64,000 nucleotides of DNA from Lelliottia jeotgali (GCA_002271215.1 CP018628.1:4539335-4603334), one strand, 5' to 3'; positions 1 to 9,735 are shown, counted from the stretch's first letter. Made by a program: numbers and translations. The notes: generated by a model from the sequence alone, not told the origin.

Positions 1-1307
1 ATATTACGAATCAATAAGCGTCCTTTCGGCGTCACCTGAATCGCCTTATCCGTCACCTCCACCAGCCCGTCTTTCGCCAGCGGCGCAAGCAGCTTCAGAT
101 CTTCAGCAAAGTAGTCGGTAAAGGTGAGTTTCCACTGGGACTCGACGTCTGCAAAATCGAGGCGGAAGTTGCAGATCAGCGCCTTAATGACATCCCGACG
201 AATGCAGTCATCGCGCGTTAACGCAATACCGCGCCACAGAGCGTTGCCGGTTTCATCCACCTGCTGATAATACTGCTTCAGTTCTTTTTGATTCTGCGCG
301 TAACAGTCGCCAATCATGCTGATCGCCGACACGCCCATCCCCAGTAAATCCGTATCACCCTGAGTGGTATAACCCTGGAAATTACGATGCAACACGCCTT
401 CACGCTGGGCAATCGCCAGCTCGTCATCAGGGCGGGCAAAGTGGTCCATGCCGATAAACTGGTAGCCAGCTTGTGTCAGAGAAGTGATGGTTTCCTGCAA
501 GATATCCAGCTTTTGCTGCGCAGAGGGCAGGTCAGCATCTTTGATTTTGCGCTGGGCGGCAAACAGCGTCGGCAGGTGCGCGTAGTTAAAAACGCTCAGG
601 CGGTCAGGATTCAGCTCAGCCACGCGTTTCAGCGTGAAGGCGAAGCTTTCCGGCGTTTGCTTAGGGAGGCCATAAATCAGGTCGATATTCGTGGAAGTAA
701 ATCCGATTTCACGCGCATGATTCAGCAACGCAAAAATAAATTCCTCGTCCTGCTCGCGATTGACCAGGCGCTGAACTTCTTTGTTAAAGTCTTGAACGCC
801 CATGCTCAGGCGGTTAAAGCCCTCGGCACGCAGGTGATCGAGAACATCCAGCTCTATTTCACGCGGATCGACTTCAATAGAAATTTCGGCATCGGCATCA
901 AAACGGAAATTAGCGCGCAGCAAGCTCATCAGACGGCTGATTTGCGCTTTGTTGAGATAGGTTGGCGTACCGCCGCCCCAGTGAAGCTGACTCACGTTGC
1001 GGCCAGCCACCAGCGGTGCACGATGCAGGATTTCCTGCTCTAACGCATCCAGATACTGATCGGCTTTGTGCTGCTGACGAGTAACGATTTTATTGCAGCC
1101 GCAGAAATAGCAGAGCTTATGACAGAAAGGAATGTGAACATACAGCGAAAGCGGGCGCTCAGGATAACGCGCAACCGCCTGCAAAAAATCAGCCTCGCCG
1201 AAGGATTCAGAGAACTCCAGCGCGGTCGGGTATGAGGTATAACGCGGCCCGGAATAGTTATATTTCTGGATCAGGGCCAGATCCCAGTCGATGCTTGGTA
1301 CAGACAT
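1..1307 (-). CDS. hemN: Oxygen-independent coproporphyrinogen III oxidase, C-terminus cut by window edge
   Basis: Radical SAM enzyme of anaerobic haem synthesis that converts coproporphyrinogen III to protoporphyrinogen IX in the cytoplasm. The minus-strand translation from the ATG at 1307 begins MSVPSIDWDLALIQKYNYSG and carries the iron-sulfur signature PFCHKLCYFCGCN near residue 60 and a glycine-rich GGGTPT segment. About 435 codons are present of a family length near 457, so only the last ~20 residues are missing. A good Shine-Dalgarno (GGAAGGAG) lies 5 nt upstream and is embedded in the end of the preceding small ORF, suggesting coupling with yihI and that ORF. Identification is firm. Confidence 0.97.
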   Translation of the reverse strand, partial: MSVPSIDWDLALIQKYNYSGPRYTSYPTALEFSESFGEADFLQAVARYPERPLSLYVHIPFCHKLCYFCGCNKIVTRQQHKADQYLDALEQEILHRAPLVAGRNVSQLHWGGGTPTYLNKAQISRLMSLLRANFRFDADAEISIEVDPREIELDVLDHLRAEGFNRLSMGVQDFNKEVQRLVNREQDEEFIFALLNHAREIGFTSTNIDLIYGLPKQTPESFAFTLKRVAELNPDRLSVFNYAHLPTLFAAQRKIKDADLPSAQQKLDILQETITSLTQAGYQFIGMDHFARPDDELAIAQREGVLHRNFQGYTTQGDTDLLGMGVSAISMIGDCYAQNQKELKQYYQQVDETGNALWRGIALTRDDCIRRDVIKALICNFRLDFADVESQWKLTFTDYFAEDLKLLAPLAKDGLVEVTDKAIQVTPKGRLLIRN

Positions 1308-1309
1308 GC

Positions 1310-1492
1310 TCACTCCTTCCGTTGGTGTCGCGTTCGTATACGGCGGCCCGTTTTAACCCCATTGCGGGCTAAAACTCGGGTGCGCAGCCACTTCTGTCGC
1401 CGCGACAACCGCCGTAGTTTAACGAATAACCACACCAGATAACATATAACCGGAAGGGTTATAAGGAGGACTATTGAGCCCGCCGGGTGCAA
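1310..1492 (-). CDS. 60-codon membrane-anchored small ORF between yihI and hemN, possible DUF2489 remnant
   Basis: The ORF fills the yihI-hemN gap exactly. It starts with TTG at 1492, three bases beyond the yihI stop and about 10 nt after an AGGTGG Shine-Dalgarno inside the yihI 3' end. Its last codons AAG GAG TGA form the hemN ribosome-binding site. The product has one hydrophobic segment (about residues 7-24, IVLLITLPVICYLVWLFVKL) followed by a strongly basic tail (RRLSRRQKW...RTRHQRKE), the layout of an N-in or tail-anchored peptide. From memory, gammaproteobacteria such as Vibrio carry a longer DUF2489 membrane protein at this position, and this ORF could be its truncated remnant. That link is inference, and translation is unproven. 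Confidence 0.45.
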   Translation of the reverse strand: MHPAGSIVLLITLPVICYLVWLFVKLRRLSRRQKWLRTRVLARNGVKTGRRIRTRHQRKE

Positions 1493-1495
1493 ATG

Positions 1496-2011
1496 TTAGT
1501 TTCCACCTTTCAGCAGACGCATCATATCGTCCTGCTTTTCTTCTTCTTCGTCTTCATCATCGTCGTAGGAGAGACCGAGCTGCTGCATCAGTTCATCGAT
1601 ACGATCCAGTTTGGCATCTACCCATTTCTGCTCTTCAGCATTCAGGGATTCGCCTGCCTCAAGGCGTTCCAGCAGCGCGTCCAGGCGCTCATCATTTTCC
1701 AGCATATCCAGCTCAGCCTGCGGTGAAAGCATAGGTTTCTCGCTCTTCTTCAGTTTTTGCTGCTTGATAACCGGGGTGTCTGTCACGCCCAGTGGAACAG
1801 GAGTTTTGCTCCCGATACGCGGATCTTTTAGTTTAGATTGTTGCGCGGCAGAACCGGATGCATTGCTACCGGTCGCACGGCTACCCGAAGCATGGCCACT
1901 GTGCTTTTTCGCACGTTTGCGATCGCGAGCTTCCTGATTCAGTTCTTCACGGGTTTTGCGGTGCGCTTTTGCCGGGCGTTTAGCGCCCGCTGTGGATGTC
2001 GGTTTTTTCAT
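1496..2011 (-). CDS. yihI: YihI, activator (GAP-like) of the GTPase Der
   Basis: 171-residue protein matching E. coli YihI (169 aa). In E. coli it stimulates the GTPase activity of Der (EngA) and so modulates 50S ribosome assembly. The N-terminal ~65 residues are lysine/arginine-rich and low-complexity ([29 protein letters not shown]), the middle holds the conserved [13 protein letters not shown] segment, and the C-terminus is acidic (DDDEDEEEE). It lies downstream of the csrC sRNA on the same strand and upstream of the small ORF and hemN, with which it may be co-transcribed. Start ATG at 2011. Identification is firm. Confidence 0.96.
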   Translation of the reverse strand: MKKPTSTAGAKRPAKAHRKTREELNQEARDRKRAKKHSGHASGSRATGSNASGSAAQQSKLKDPRIGSKTPVPLGVTDTPVIKQQKLKKSEKPMLSPQAELDMLENDERLDALLERLEAGESLNAEEQKWVDAKLDRIDELMQQLGLSYDDDEDEEEEKQDDMMRLLKGGN

Positions 2012-2079
2012 GATGTCTTGTCTTTAAGCCGTTTCTTCAGTATAGAATTGCGGCGAAATCTAGCAGAAAGCAAGCAAAG

Positions 2080-2108
2080 AAAAAAGGCAACAGAGCAATC
2101 TGTCGCCT
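2080..2108 (-). terminator. csrC intrinsic terminator
   Basis: On the minus strand a 9-bp stem (AGGCGACAG / CTGTTGCCT with one G-T pair) around a 6-nt loop is followed by a T-run ending near 2080. It closes CsrC just upstream of yihI. Confidence 0.85.
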
Positions 2109-2322
2109 TTTTTCCTGACTCTCAACCCTTAACGGGTCAAACATTCCGTGTTTGCCAACAACTCGCCCTGTTTATCCTTTAGCGGATACCGTCCGTGATA
2201 CGGTTCCTTTTCCCTTTTAAACGCCTCCAGGCGTGTACCATCCCTTGTGGTCCTGAGTCTTCGCCTCCTGGCGCTCCTGACCCTCTTCCTTAAGTCTTTA
2301 TCCTGTTGGCATCCTCGCCGTG
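2080..2322 (-). ncRNA. csrC: CsrC, CsrA-sequestering sRNA
   Basis: The yihI-engB gap holds csrC in E. coli, on the yihI strand. Here the minus-strand sequence of this gap carries repeated GGA motifs (AGGATG, AGGATAA, AAGGAAG, AGGAGCG, AGGAGG, AGGACC, GGGATGG, TGGAGGC, AAGGAACC), the hallmark of RNAs that titrate the translational regulator CsrA. It ends in a hairpin followed by a T-run (see the terminator at 2080-2108). The length of roughly 240 nt matches the E. coli RNA. The 5' end is estimated from the terminator and that length, so it may be off by several bases. Production in E. coli depends on BarA/UvrY. Confidence 0.88.
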
Positions 2323-2588
2323 GGTGCTACTTTACCTTTTTCAGTGCACCAGACAAGCCGCTAAATAGTCCAAAATAGAACTTTCGGATAATTCCAGATA
2401 ATCAACCAACTGATTTTAAATGCTTTGTGTTTTTTTCCGTATGAGGATCCTCTTAAATCTCCCATAGCGATGATGGTCGATGTCTTACAATGCCAATGGT
2501 TTTAATCTTGCCCAAGAGCGAAGTGAAAAGCCTTTTGTCTGCATTCAGGTATACTCCCCTTCAGAATAAGATTTTAGGAGACGACCCC

Positions 2589-3215
2589 GTGACTAACTGG
2601 AACTACCAACAGACGCATTTTGTCACCAGTGCGCCTGATATTCGCCACTTACCGCCCGATACGGGTATTGAAGTGGCATTTGCTGGCCGCTCCAATGCGG
2701 GTAAATCCAGCGCCCTGAATACGCTCACTAACCAGAAAAGCCTGGCGCGTACCTCAAAAACACCTGGTCGTACTCAGCTGATCAACCTTTTCGAAGTCGC
2801 CGAAGGCAAACGCCTGGTGGATTTACCGGGATACGGTTATGCAGAAGTGCCAGAAGAGGTAAAAATCAAATGGCAGCGTGCGCTGGGTGAGTACCTTGAA
2901 AAACGCCAGTGCCTGAAAGGTCTGGTTGTGCTCATGGATATCCGCCATCCGCTTAAAGATCTCGATCAACAGATGATCCACTGGGGTGTGGCGAGCGAAA
3001 TCCCGGTGCTGGTGCTGCTGACCAAAGCCGATAAACTGGCGAGTGGGGCGCGTAAAGCACAGCTGAAAATGGTGCGGGATGCGGCTGTTGAATTTGGTGG
3101 TGATGTGCAGATCGAAACGTTTTCATCCCTGAAAAAGCAGGGCGTGGATGTACTGCGTCACAAGCTCGACAGCTGGTATAACGGCATAGAACCCGCGACA
3201 GAAGCGGAAGAGTAA
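2589..3215 (+). CDS. engB: Ribosome biogenesis GTP-binding protein EngB (YsxC/YihA)
   Basis: Small essential-class GTPase of late 50S ribosomal subunit assembly. With the GTG start at 2589 the product is 208 aa. The G motifs run in order: G1 GRSNAGKS (33-40), G2 TPGRTQ (58-63), G3 DLPG (78-81), G4 TKAD (145-148) and G5 SSLKK (179-183). GTG 2589 is preferred over upstream ATGs because it has AGGAG 8 nt before it and gives the family N-terminus ([12 protein letters not shown]. coli MTNLNYQQTHF). A TATACT -10-like hexamer lies at 2550-2555. It is convergent with Spot 42 and polA. Confidence 0.96.
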   Translation: MTNWNYQQTHFVTSAPDIRHLPPDTGIEVAFAGRSNAGKSSALNTLTNQKSLARTSKTPGRTQLINLFEVAEGKRLVDLPGYGYAEVPEEVKIKWQRALGEYLEKRQCLKGLVVLMDIRHPLKDLDQQMIHWGVASEIPVLVLLTKADKLASGARKAQLKMVRDAAVEFGGDVQIETFSSLKKQGVDVLRHKLDSWYNGIEPATEAEE

Positions 3216-3221
3216 TAAAAA

Positions 3222-3248
3222 AGCGCGGCGATGACCGCGCTTTTTTTT
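3222..3248 (+). terminator. engB intrinsic terminator
   Basis: GC-rich stem AGCGCGG / CCGCGCT with a 6-nt loop followed by eight T residues, directly after the engB stop codon. Confidence 0.9.
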
Positions 3249-3273
3249 GGTCCAAATATTTTCTTTGCCGCAA

Positions 3274-3382
3274 TAAAAAACGCCCCAGTCATTACTGACT
3301 GGGGCGGCTAAAATATTCAGCCAAATCCGATTACGTGAAGTAAAAGGTCTGAAAGATAGAACATCTTACCTCTGTACCCTAC
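3274..3382 (-). ncRNA. spf: Spot 42 regulatory RNA
   Basis: Hfq-dependent sRNA that, with CRP, represses secondary metabolism and transport genes (galK and others in E. coli). The 109-nt minus-strand sequence starts GTAGGGTACAGAGGTAAGAT at 3382 and ends with the stem GCCCCAGTC / GACTGGGGC plus a T-run, as far as I can recall identical to the E. coli RNA. It sits between polA and engB as in E. coli. A -10 (TAGAGT, 3390-3395) and -35 (TTGTCC, 3412-3417) with a 16-bp spacer precede it. Confidence 0.97.
3317..3364 (-). CDS. spfP: SpfP, 15-aa peptide encoded in Spot 42
   Basis: Inside Spot 42 the frame from the ATG at 3364 encodes MFYLSDLLLHVIGFG and then TGA. This is the 15-aa SpfP reported from E. 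coli, which makes Spot 42 a dual-function RNA whose peptide acts in the CRP regulatory circuit. AGAGGTAAG upstream gives a usable ribosome-binding site. The identity with the reported peptide is from memory. Confidence 0.75.
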   Translation of the reverse strand: MFYLSDLLLHVIGFG

Positions 3383-3389
3383 ATCGATA

Positions 3390-3475
3390 ACTCTACTCTT
3401 TTTTTATCGCTGGACAAAGCACTTTTTGTAGTTTTTTTTCACTCTTTACATAGGTAAATCTAATGATTGTCACAA
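3390..3475 (-). promoter_or_regulatory. spf promoter with upstream CRP-like half-site
   Basis: On the minus strand TTGTCC (3412-3417), 16 bp, TAGAGT (3390-3395) precedes the Spot 42 5' end by 7 nt. A TGTGA half-site (3470-3474), with a poor partner half, lies further upstream. In E. coli CRP-cAMP represses spf. Confidence 0.7.
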
Positions 3476-3530
3476 AGAGCGGGCTGTTATGTTGCTTACT
3501 TACATAATCAGCCGCTTTGTCGTCTAACCC

Positions 3531-6323
3531 TTAGTGAGCCTGATCCCAGTTCACCCCACTCCCCACTTCCACCAGCAATGGCACATCTAATTTCATGCTG
3601 CTTTCCATCAGTTCATGGATCTTTTTCGAGACGGCTTCCAGATCATCCTTGTGCACTTCAAACACCAGTTCATCGTGAACCTGCATGATCATTTTTACGC
3701 GTGGTTTGTCGTTTTCCAGCCAGGCATCAACCGCAATCATGGCGCGCTTGATGATATCCGCGGCTGTCCCCTGCATCGGGGCGTTGATTGCCGCACGTTC
3801 CGCGCCAGCACGGCGAGCCGCATTGCTGGACGTAATATCAGGCAGATACAAACGACGGCCATCCAACGTTTCAACGTAGCCTTTTTCCTTCGCCTGGGCG
3901 CGGGTGCGTTCCATGTATTCCAGAACGCCAGGATAACGCTCGAAGTAGAGATCCATGTACTTCTGCGACTCTTTACGCGGAATATTGAGCTGACGGGAGA
4001 GGCCAAAAGCGCTCATGCCGTAAATCAGGCCGAAGTTGATCGCCTTCGCGCTGCGGCGCTGTTCGCCAGTGACACTCTCTAACGGCAAACCAAAGACTTC
4101 AGCTGCAGTCGCGCGGTGAATGTCTTTTCCTTCAGCAAACGCGGTCAACAAACCTTTGTCACGTGACAGGTGCGCCATGATGCGCAGTTCGATTTGCGAG
4201 TAGTCGGCAGAGACAATCAAGTAGTCATTCGGAGCAATAAAGGCCTGACGAATACGACGCCCTTCTTCATTACGCACCGGAATGTTTTGCAGGTTTGGAT
4301 CGGTTGATGACAATCGTCCTGTCGCGGCAACCGCCTGATGATAAGAAGTATGAACGCGACCGGTTTTTGGGTTGATCATCAGCGGCAGCTTATCGGTGTA
4401 CGTCGATTTAAGCTTCGCGAGACCACGGTATTCCAGAATGACTTTGGGCAGCGGGTAATCCAGCGCCAGTTCTTCCAGCACCTCTTCAGACGTCGATGGT
4501 GCGCCGCCCGGGGTTTTCTTCAGCGGTTTAATTCCCTGTTTTTCAAACAGAATCGTTTGCAGCTGTTTGGTCGACGCCAGGTTGAAGGGCTCGCCAGCAA
4601 TATCGTGTGCTTTAAGTTCCAACTCGTTCAGACGCAGGGCAATCTCTTCCGAATGCTTGTGCAGAACGGCTGGATCGATTTTAACGCCGTTGCGCTCAAT
4701 ACGTGACAGCACAGGCACCAGCGGCATTTCCACATTCTCGAAAATGTTCAGCGGCCCTTCCTGCTTTTGCAGTTTCGGGTACATTTTCAGGTGCAATTGC
4801 AGCGTCACGTCAGCATCTTCAGCCGCGTAGCGACCCGCTTCTTCCAGGGCAATCTGGTTGAACGTCAGCTGGTTTTTTCCTTTCCCGGCAATTTCTTCAA
4901 AGGTGACGGTTTTATGTTTCAGCCAACGATCGGAAAGTGAATCCATATCATGACGGCCCGCCACGCTGTTCAGAATGTAAGATTCCAGCATGGTGTCGTA
5001 GGCGATACCGCGCAGCTCGATGCCGTAGTTCTGCAAGATGCCGCGATCGTACTTCAGGTTTTGCCCCACCTTGAGCGCTTTGTCATCTTCCAGCAGCGGT
5101 TTGAGCAGCTCAAGCACGCGGTCACGGGAGATTTGGTCCGGCGCGTCCAGATAGTCATGCGCGACAGGAACATAGGCGGCGATACCCGGCTCTGTGGCAA
5201 AGGACAGTCCGACCATATTGGCAGAGATGTTATCGAGGCTGTCTGTTTCGGTATCGAATGCGAAGACCGGCGCTTTCTTCAGTTTCTCAATCCAGACGAC
5301 GAGCTGCGCTTCTTCAAGTACCGTTTCGTAGTTTTCGAAGGAGAGCGTACTGGCTGCTTCTTCCACTTCCTCTTCGGCATCAACAACGATGGTCTCTTTT
5401 GGCTTAGCGGCAGGTTTCGCGCCTTTCGCCTGCATCCATTTCCCGGCTTCGACGTCGGTTATCCAGCGTTTAAACTCATATTGCTTAAACAGGCCGAGGA
5501 GCTCTTCCGCAACTGGCTGCTGAACTTCGAGTTGTTCGCAGGTGAGTTCCAGCTCAACGTCAGTTTTGATGGTGGCCAGCTTATAGGAAAGGTAAGCCAC
5601 ATCTTTATTTTGCTCCAGCTTCGCGGCCATGGTTTTGGCACCACGGAACGTCAGCCCGGCGATTTTGTCTGATTCGGCATACAGCGTATCCAATCCACCG
5701 AGTCCCTGCAGCAGCGCCTGCGCGGTTTTCTCACCTACGCCCGGCACGCCCGGAATGTTATCCGAGGAGTCACCCATCAAGGCGAGGAAGTCGATGATCA
5801 GTTCTGGTGGTACACCATATTTGGTGACGACCTCTTCCGGCCCAAGAATGGTGTTAGTCATGGTATTGATCAGGGTGATACCAGGCGTAACCAGCTGCGC
5901 CATGTCTTTATCACCCGTACTGATCAGCACCGGACGGCCCAGTTTCTCCGCTTCACGTGCCAGGGTACCGATGACGTCATCAGCTTCGACACCAGAGACC
6001 GCCAGCAACGGCAGGCCCATTGCTTTCACCATAGTGTGCAGTGGTTCAATCTGCGCGCGCAGATCGTCCGGCATTGGCGGACGATGGGATTTGTAATCCT
6101 CAAACAGCTCATCGCGGAACGTTTTACCTTTCGCATCGAATACCACGGCCGCATGGGACGGCTGATATTGAAGGATCAGGCTGCGTAGCATATTCAGCAC
6201 GCCGTACATCGCGCCGGTTGGCTCTCCTGCGCTATTGGTCAGAGGAGGAAACGCATGATACGCCCGATACAGGTATGAAGAGCCGTCGACGAGAATAAGA
6301 GGGTTTTCTGGGATCTGAACCAT
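3531..6323 (-). CDS. polA: DNA polymerase I
   Basis: 930-aa repair and Okazaki-processing polymerase (E. coli 928 aa). It has three domains: 5'-3' exonuclease (about 1-320), 3'-5' proofreading exonuclease (from about 325, metal-binding DTETDS) and polymerase. The polymerase domain has motif [10 protein letters not shown]-helix [10 protein letters not shown] and motif C VHDELVFE near the C-terminus, which ends NWDQAH. The start chosen is ATG 6323 ([14 protein letters not shown]), the family N-terminus, over an in-frame ATG 7 codons upstream. The linker before the exo domain (residues ~305-335) is the least conserved part. The upstream region carries DnaA boxes and a hairpin (separate entries). 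Confidence 0.98.
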   Translation of the reverse strand: MVQIPENPLILVDGSSYLYRAYHAFPPLTNSAGEPTGAMYGVLNMLRSLILQYQPSHAAVVFDAKGKTFRDELFEDYKSHRPPMPDDLRAQIEPLHTMVKAMGLPLLAVSGVEADDVIGTLAREAEKLGRPVLISTGDKDMAQLVTPGITLINTMTNTILGPEEVVTKYGVPPELIIDFLALMGDSSDNIPGVPGVGEKTAQALLQGLGGLDTLYAESDKIAGLTFRGAKTMAAKLEQNKDVAYLSYKLATIKTDVELELTCEQLEVQQPVAEELLGLFKQYEFKRWITDVEAGKWMQAKGAKPAAKPKETIVVDAEEEVEEAASTLSFENYETVLEEAQLVVWIEKLKKAPVFAFDTETDSLDNISANMVGLSFATEPGIAAYVPVAHDYLDAPDQISRDRVLELLKPLLEDDKALKVGQNLKYDRGILQNYGIELRGIAYDTMLESYILNSVAGRHDMDSLSDRWLKHKTVTFEEIAGKGKNQLTFNQIALEEAGRYAAEDADVTLQLHLKMYPKLQKQEGPLNIFENVEMPLVPVLSRIERNGVKIDPAVLHKHSEEIALRLNELELKAHDIAGEPFNLASTKQLQTILFEKQGIKPLKKTPGGAPSTSEEVLEELALDYPLPKVILEYRGLAKLKSTYTDKLPLMINPKTGRVHTSYHQAVAATGRLSSTDPNLQNIPVRNEEGRRIRQAFIAPNDYLIVSADYSQIELRIMAHLSRDKGLLTAFAEGKDIHRATAAEVFGLPLESVTGEQRRSAKAINFGLIYGMSAFGLSRQLNIPRKESQKYMDLYFERYPGVLEYMERTRAQAKEKGYVETLDGRRLYLPDITSSNAARRAGAERAAINAPMQGTAADIIKRAMIAVDAWLENDKPRVKMIMQVHDELVFEVHKDDLEAVSKKIHELMESSMKLDVPLLVEVGSGVNWDQAH

Positions 6324-6408
6324 AATGTCCGTGCCTTTAATCAATTAATGGCTAAAGGATGCCACAGAAGGATGAAAACATCAGTTTTTAGCTCGGAATA
6401 CAGGAAAA

Positions 6409-6441
6409 GATTTTGCGATCGTCAGGATCGCTCGCAAAATC
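6409..6441 (-). repeat. Perfect 10-bp inverted repeat in the polA leader region
   Basis: Arms GATTTTGCGA (6409-6418) and TCGCAAAATC (6432-6441) are exact complements around a 13-nt loop. On the minus strand the stem is followed by TTTTCC, so it resembles a weak terminator or leader hairpin about 85 nt upstream of the polA start. Confidence 0.6.
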
Positions 6442-6445
6442 AAAC

Positions 6446-6454
6446 TGTGGATAA
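6446..6454 (-). promoter_or_regulatory. DnaA box upstream of polA
   Basis: TGTGGATAA is an exact reverse complement of the consensus 9-mer TTATCCACA. A second site with one mismatch (TGTGGATAT) is at 6588-6596. I recall that DnaA has been reported to stimulate polA expression in E. coli, so the site is probably functional. Confidence 0.65.
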
Positions 6455-6761
6455 GTTTGTGCATACTTTTAATTCATATGAATAATCGTGTCACTACCGG
6501 ATCTTGTTTTAATTATTTATTCAATTTTATCAGTATGTTATAAATAGATCTTGTTGACATATTTCCAATTGATGACTATTTGCTCTATGTGGATATAAGA
6601 AACGGTGAATCCTGTTTTGCAGACAAATACTCTGTTGAGGCACATTTGCCCCACCCTCTCAGAGTGAAAGCCGCCTGCTTTTATTCGTTTTCTGGTAAAA
6701 TCAGCGCCCTGCGCAGCGATCTGGCCGCCAGAATCCAGCTAACCACCTGAAAAAGCTCATC

Positions 6762-7670
6762 ATGTCGAGATTACTCGCTGCGATAACATTACTGTTAAGC
6801 ATCATTTTAACCATCCTGGTGACCATCGCTTGTTCTGTTCCGATCATCATTGCCGGAATCATTAAGCTGCTATTGCCTGTTCCTGGCGTCTGGCGAGCGG
6901 TATCTGCGTTCTGCAATTTTATGATGTACTGCTGGTGTGAAGGTCTGGCGCTGTTGTTGCGTCTGAATCCGCATCTGACATGGGATATCGAAGGGCTAGA
7001 AGGCCTGAACAAGAAAAATTGGTATTTGCTGCTCTGTAATCACCATAGCTGGGCAGATATCGTGGTGTTATGCGTGCTGTTTCGCAAACATATCCCAATG
7101 AATAAATACTTTCTTAAGCAGCAACTGGCGTGGGTACCGTTTATCGGGCTGGCCTGTTGGGCTCTGGATATGCCGTTTATGAAACGCTATTCTCGCGGCT
7201 ATCTTATTCGTCACCCGGAACGTCGCGGTCGAGATGTTGAAACGACGCGGCGCTCCTGCGAAAAATTCCGCGCACATCCGACGACGATCGTTAACTTCGT
7301 GGAAGGCTCACGCTTCACGGAAATGAAGCGCCAGCAAACTCGCTCCCCTTATAAAAACTTATTGCCGCCTAAAGCGGCAGGGATTGCGATGGCGCTTAAT
7401 GTTCTTGGAGAGCAGTTTGATAAATTGCTGAACGTCACTCTGTGCTATCCAGAAAATGACGCAACGCCGTTCTACGATATGTTGAGCGGAAAGCTGACGC
7501 GGATCGTGGTGAGAGTAAATCTGGTGCCCGTGAATGAAGAGCTACACGGTGATTACATCAATGATAAGAATTTCAAACGTCGCTTCCAGCTGTGGCTGAA
7601 TACGTTGTGGAATGATAAAGATGTGCTCATAAACGATTTAAAATCTACAAACAAAAACGCCGGTCTCTGA
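6762..7670 (+). CDS. yihG: YihG, PlsC-family lysophospholipid acyltransferase
   Basis: 302-aa inner-membrane acyltransferase matching E. coli YihG (310 aa), described as an alternative 1-acylglycerol-3-phosphate acyltransferase that affects phospholipid acyl composition. A strongly hydrophobic N-terminal segment (about 5-45) is followed by the catalytic NHHSWAD (the family HX4D motif) near residue 93 and the substrate motif FVEGSR near residue 180. It is monocistronic, convergent with dsbA and shares a bidirectional terminator with it. The ribosome-binding site is weak. Confidence 0.93.
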   Translation: MSRLLAAITLLLSIILTILVTIACSVPIIIAGIIKLLLPVPGVWRAVSAFCNFMMYCWCEGLALLLRLNPHLTWDIEGLEGLNKKNWYLLLCNHHSWADIVVLCVLFRKHIPMNKYFLKQQLAWVPFIGLACWALDMPFMKRYSRGYLIRHPERRGRDVETTRRSCEKFRAHPTTIVNFVEGSRFTEMKRQQTRSPYKNLLPPKAAGIAMALNVLGEQFDKLLNVTLCYPENDATPFYDMLSGKLTRIVVRVNLVPVNEELHGDYINDKNFKRRFQLWLNTLWNDKDVLINDLKSTNKNAGL

Positions 7671-7680
7671 CCGGCGTTTT
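7653..7680. terminator. Bidirectional terminator between yihG and dsbA
   Basis: AAAAACGCCGGT, 5-nt loop, ACCGGCGTTTT. The A-tract and T-tract on either side let it work for both convergent genes, and it overlaps the yihG stop codon. Confidence 0.88.
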
Positions 7681-7685
7681 CACTT

Positions 7686-8309
7686 TTATTTCTTCTCAAC
7701 CAGATACTTCACGGTCTCGGCATACTGTTGCACGAAGATATCCATGCTGCTGGTATCCATGCCCTGCGGGTTAATCTGATATTTGCCATTAACAAACATT
7801 GCCGGAACGCCCTGCAACTGAAGATCAGCGGCAGCTTTTTCCTGCTGAGCGACCAGAGATTTCACCACGAAGCTGTTCCATGCTGCGTCGTAATCTTCAC
7901 CTTTCACGCCGGCATCAACAAAAACTTTACGAATATCGGCAACGGTCTGAACGGTTTGGGTTTTCTGTACGGCTTCAAACATTGGCGCCGTCACTTGATC
8001 TTCCACGCCCAGCGCCAGAGCAACAGCCCAGGCTTGCGTCAGATCTTTACCCAAAGGACCCAGGAATTCGACATGATACTTGGTCATTTTGGTGCCTTCA
8101 GGCAGCTTTTTCTTCACGTTATCAGAAACGTGCAGAACTTCTTCAAACTGATAGCAATGAGGGCAATAGAATGAGAAGAACTCAAGCACCTGAGGCTCAC
8201 CGGCGACCGGTTTTTCAAGGGTAGTAAACTGTTTGCCATCGCTGAATTGAGCAGCAGATGCGCTAAATGCCAGAATCATACCTGCCAGCGCCAGCCATAT
8301 TTTTTTCAT
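7686..8309 (-). CDS. dsbA: Thiol:disulfide oxidoreductase DsbA
   Basis: Periplasmic oxidase that introduces disulfide bonds into exported proteins and is re-oxidised by DsbB. The 207-aa precursor has a 19-residue signal peptide ([10 protein letters not shown]...SASA), the catalytic CPHC at 49-52, and the cis-proline loop GVPAM near residue 168. It is one residue shorter than E. coli DsbA, with LGPLGKDL where E. coli has MGGDLGKDL. Start ATG 8309 follows AGGAG at 9 nt; a second ATG two codons upstream is less well placed. It lies 26 nt downstream of srkA, with which it forms an operon in E. coli. Confidence 0.97.
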   Translation of the reverse strand: MKKIWLALAGMILAFSASAAQFSDGKQFTTLEKPVAGEPQVLEFFSFYCPHCYQFEEVLHVSDNVKKKLPEGTKMTKYHVEFLGPLGKDLTQAWAVALALGVEDQVTAPMFEAVQKTQTVQTVADIRKVFVDAGVKGEDYDAAWNSFVVKSLVAQQEKAAADLQLQGVPAMFVNGKYQINPQGMDTSSMDIFVQQYAETVKYLVEKK

Positions 8310-8335
8310 GATCAAATTTCTCCTGATGTGTCCGA

Positions 8336-9322
8336 TTAATACATTGGCGTTAATTGTAGTGGCGGTTCCTGTAGAACCTTAACTTGCTGAATAAAGGTGG
8401 TTGTCTGGCTACGCCAGTAATCTTCCCCGGTCAACCACGGGAAATTTTTAGGAAACGCGGGATCGTCCCAACGCCTGATTAGCCAGGCGAGATAATATAC
8501 AAGTCGCATAGCTCGTAAAGGTTCAATCAGGGCGATTTCGTCTGAATTAAAGGGACTAAACTCTTCGTAGGCTTCAATGATAGTTTCAAGCTGCATTCGC
8601 TGTTCGGCTTTATCGCCATTCAGCAGCATCCACAGATCCTGAATCGCTGGCCCCATACGCGCATCGTCGAGATCGACAAATAGCGGGCCGTCGCGCCAGA
8701 GAATATTCCCGGCGTGGCAGTCACCATGAAGGCGCAGAATATCTGTTTGATCGTCCCAGCACTCAGTTACCGCCGCAATAAGGGCATCCGTGGCTTTCAG
8801 GAAATTCGCTTTCAAGGCTTTCGGAATCAGCGTTGATGTTTCGAATACCTGGCGGGGTTCCGTCAAATATTCCTGAATCCCGATCGTAGGGCGTACGTTG
8901 AAGGCTTTTTTACGTCCCGTCTGATGGATTCGTCCCAAATAACGAGCAACCCACTCCATCTGATCGATATTATCCGCCTCAAACTGGCGGCCACCCAGGC
9001 TCGGAAAAACAGCAAAGTAATATCCTTGATGCGTGAGCAGTGACTGGTTATTAAACTGAATGGGTGCGGCCACCGGAACATCATCGTTGACCAAATCGAG
9101 AGCGAACTGATGCTCTTCCTGAATTTGCTCAGCCGACCAGCGTTGGGGCCGATAAAATTTGACGACGAAGCGCTGACGATCCTCGTCCTGGAATTGATAG
9201 ACGCGGTTTTCGTAGCTGTTTAAGGGAGTTAGCCCGGAATCCACCCGAATACCCTGTTCGAAGAGGGCATCCATAATGGTATCCGGGTTTAATGTCTGGA
9301 AAGTAAAAGCCGTGTCGTTCAT
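8336..9322 (-). CDS. srkA: Stress response kinase A
   Basis: 328-aa Ser/Thr protein kinase of the aminoglycoside phosphotransferase fold (E. coli YihE/RdoA, same length), which counteracts MazF-related death under stress. The Brenner-type catalytic loop HGDCHAGN is at 199-206 and the metal-binding DLDDA at 217-221. It is the first gene of the srkA-dsbA pair, and Cpx control of this transcript is known in E. coli. The C-terminus PPLQLTPMY matches E. coli exactly. Confidence 0.96.
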   Translation of the reverse strand: MNDTAFTFQTLNPDTIMDALFEQGIRVDSGLTPLNSYENRVYQFQDEDRQRFVVKFYRPQRWSAEQIQEEHQFALDLVNDDVPVAAPIQFNNQSLLTHQGYYFAVFPSLGGRQFEADNIDQMEWVARYLGRIHQTGRKKAFNVRPTIGIQEYLTEPRQVFETSTLIPKALKANFLKATDALIAAVTECWDDQTDILRLHGDCHAGNILWRDGPLFVDLDDARMGPAIQDLWMLLNGDKAEQRMQLETIIEAYEEFSPFNSDEIALIEPLRAMRLVYYLAWLIRRWDDPAFPKNFPWLTGEDYWRSQTTTFIQQVKVLQEPPLQLTPMY

Positions 9323-9397
9323 CCGATCATCCGGAAATTATACGAATGATTCAGGATATCATTTCACAGCGATTTCGGTGGCGCCGCTTACAAGGTT

Positions 9398-9667
9398 TTA
9401 CTCTTTAATTATGCCACGGGCACGCAGCAGTGCAGTTTTGAAATCTTCCTCATAATCTTTCTTAATGCCCGGAATGGCCGCATCTTTATCAGAATCACGC
9501 ATTTTAAGATGGTAGATCAGGATGTCATCAGAAAGGTCGGTCAGTTCACCGTCATAACCTGACTCTTTCGCCAGTTTCTGTAAAAATTGCATCAGGTTGA
9601 GTTCTGGCTCTTTTTGCCAGGCTGGCTGGAGAAGTTCGATAACTTCATTCAGACGTTTACATTTCAT
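9398..9667 (-). CDS. yihD: YihD, conserved DUF1040 protein
   Basis: 89-aa cytoplasmic protein, same length as E. coli YihD and nearly identical in its first 20 residues ([20 protein letters not shown]). It has no known enzymatic motif and its function is unknown; its E. coli expression is reported to be CRP/FNR-responsive. It diverges from mobA, with 68 bp between. An AAAGGAG Shine-Dalgarno precedes the ATG at 9667. Confidence 0.93.
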   Translation of the reverse strand: MKCKRLNEVIELLQPAWQKEPELNLMQFLQKLAKESGYDGELTDLSDDILIYHLKMRDSDKDAAIPGIKKDYEEDFKTALLRARGIIKE

Positions 9668-9735
9668 TGTCGTGCTCCTTTCATTGATAGGAACACGTTA
9701 GCAGGGTCAATCCCACAATAAAAGAGGCGACATTA

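Larger units (their letters stand above)
6324..6761. other. polA-yihG divergent intergenic region
   Basis: 438 bp without a gene. It holds a perfect inverted repeat (6409-6441), two DnaA-box-like 9-mers (6446-6454, 6588-6596) and, on the plus strand, TTGACA (6554-6559), 17 bp, TATTTG (6577-6582), a plausible yihG promoter. I could not place the polA promoter with confidence. Confidence 0.6.
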
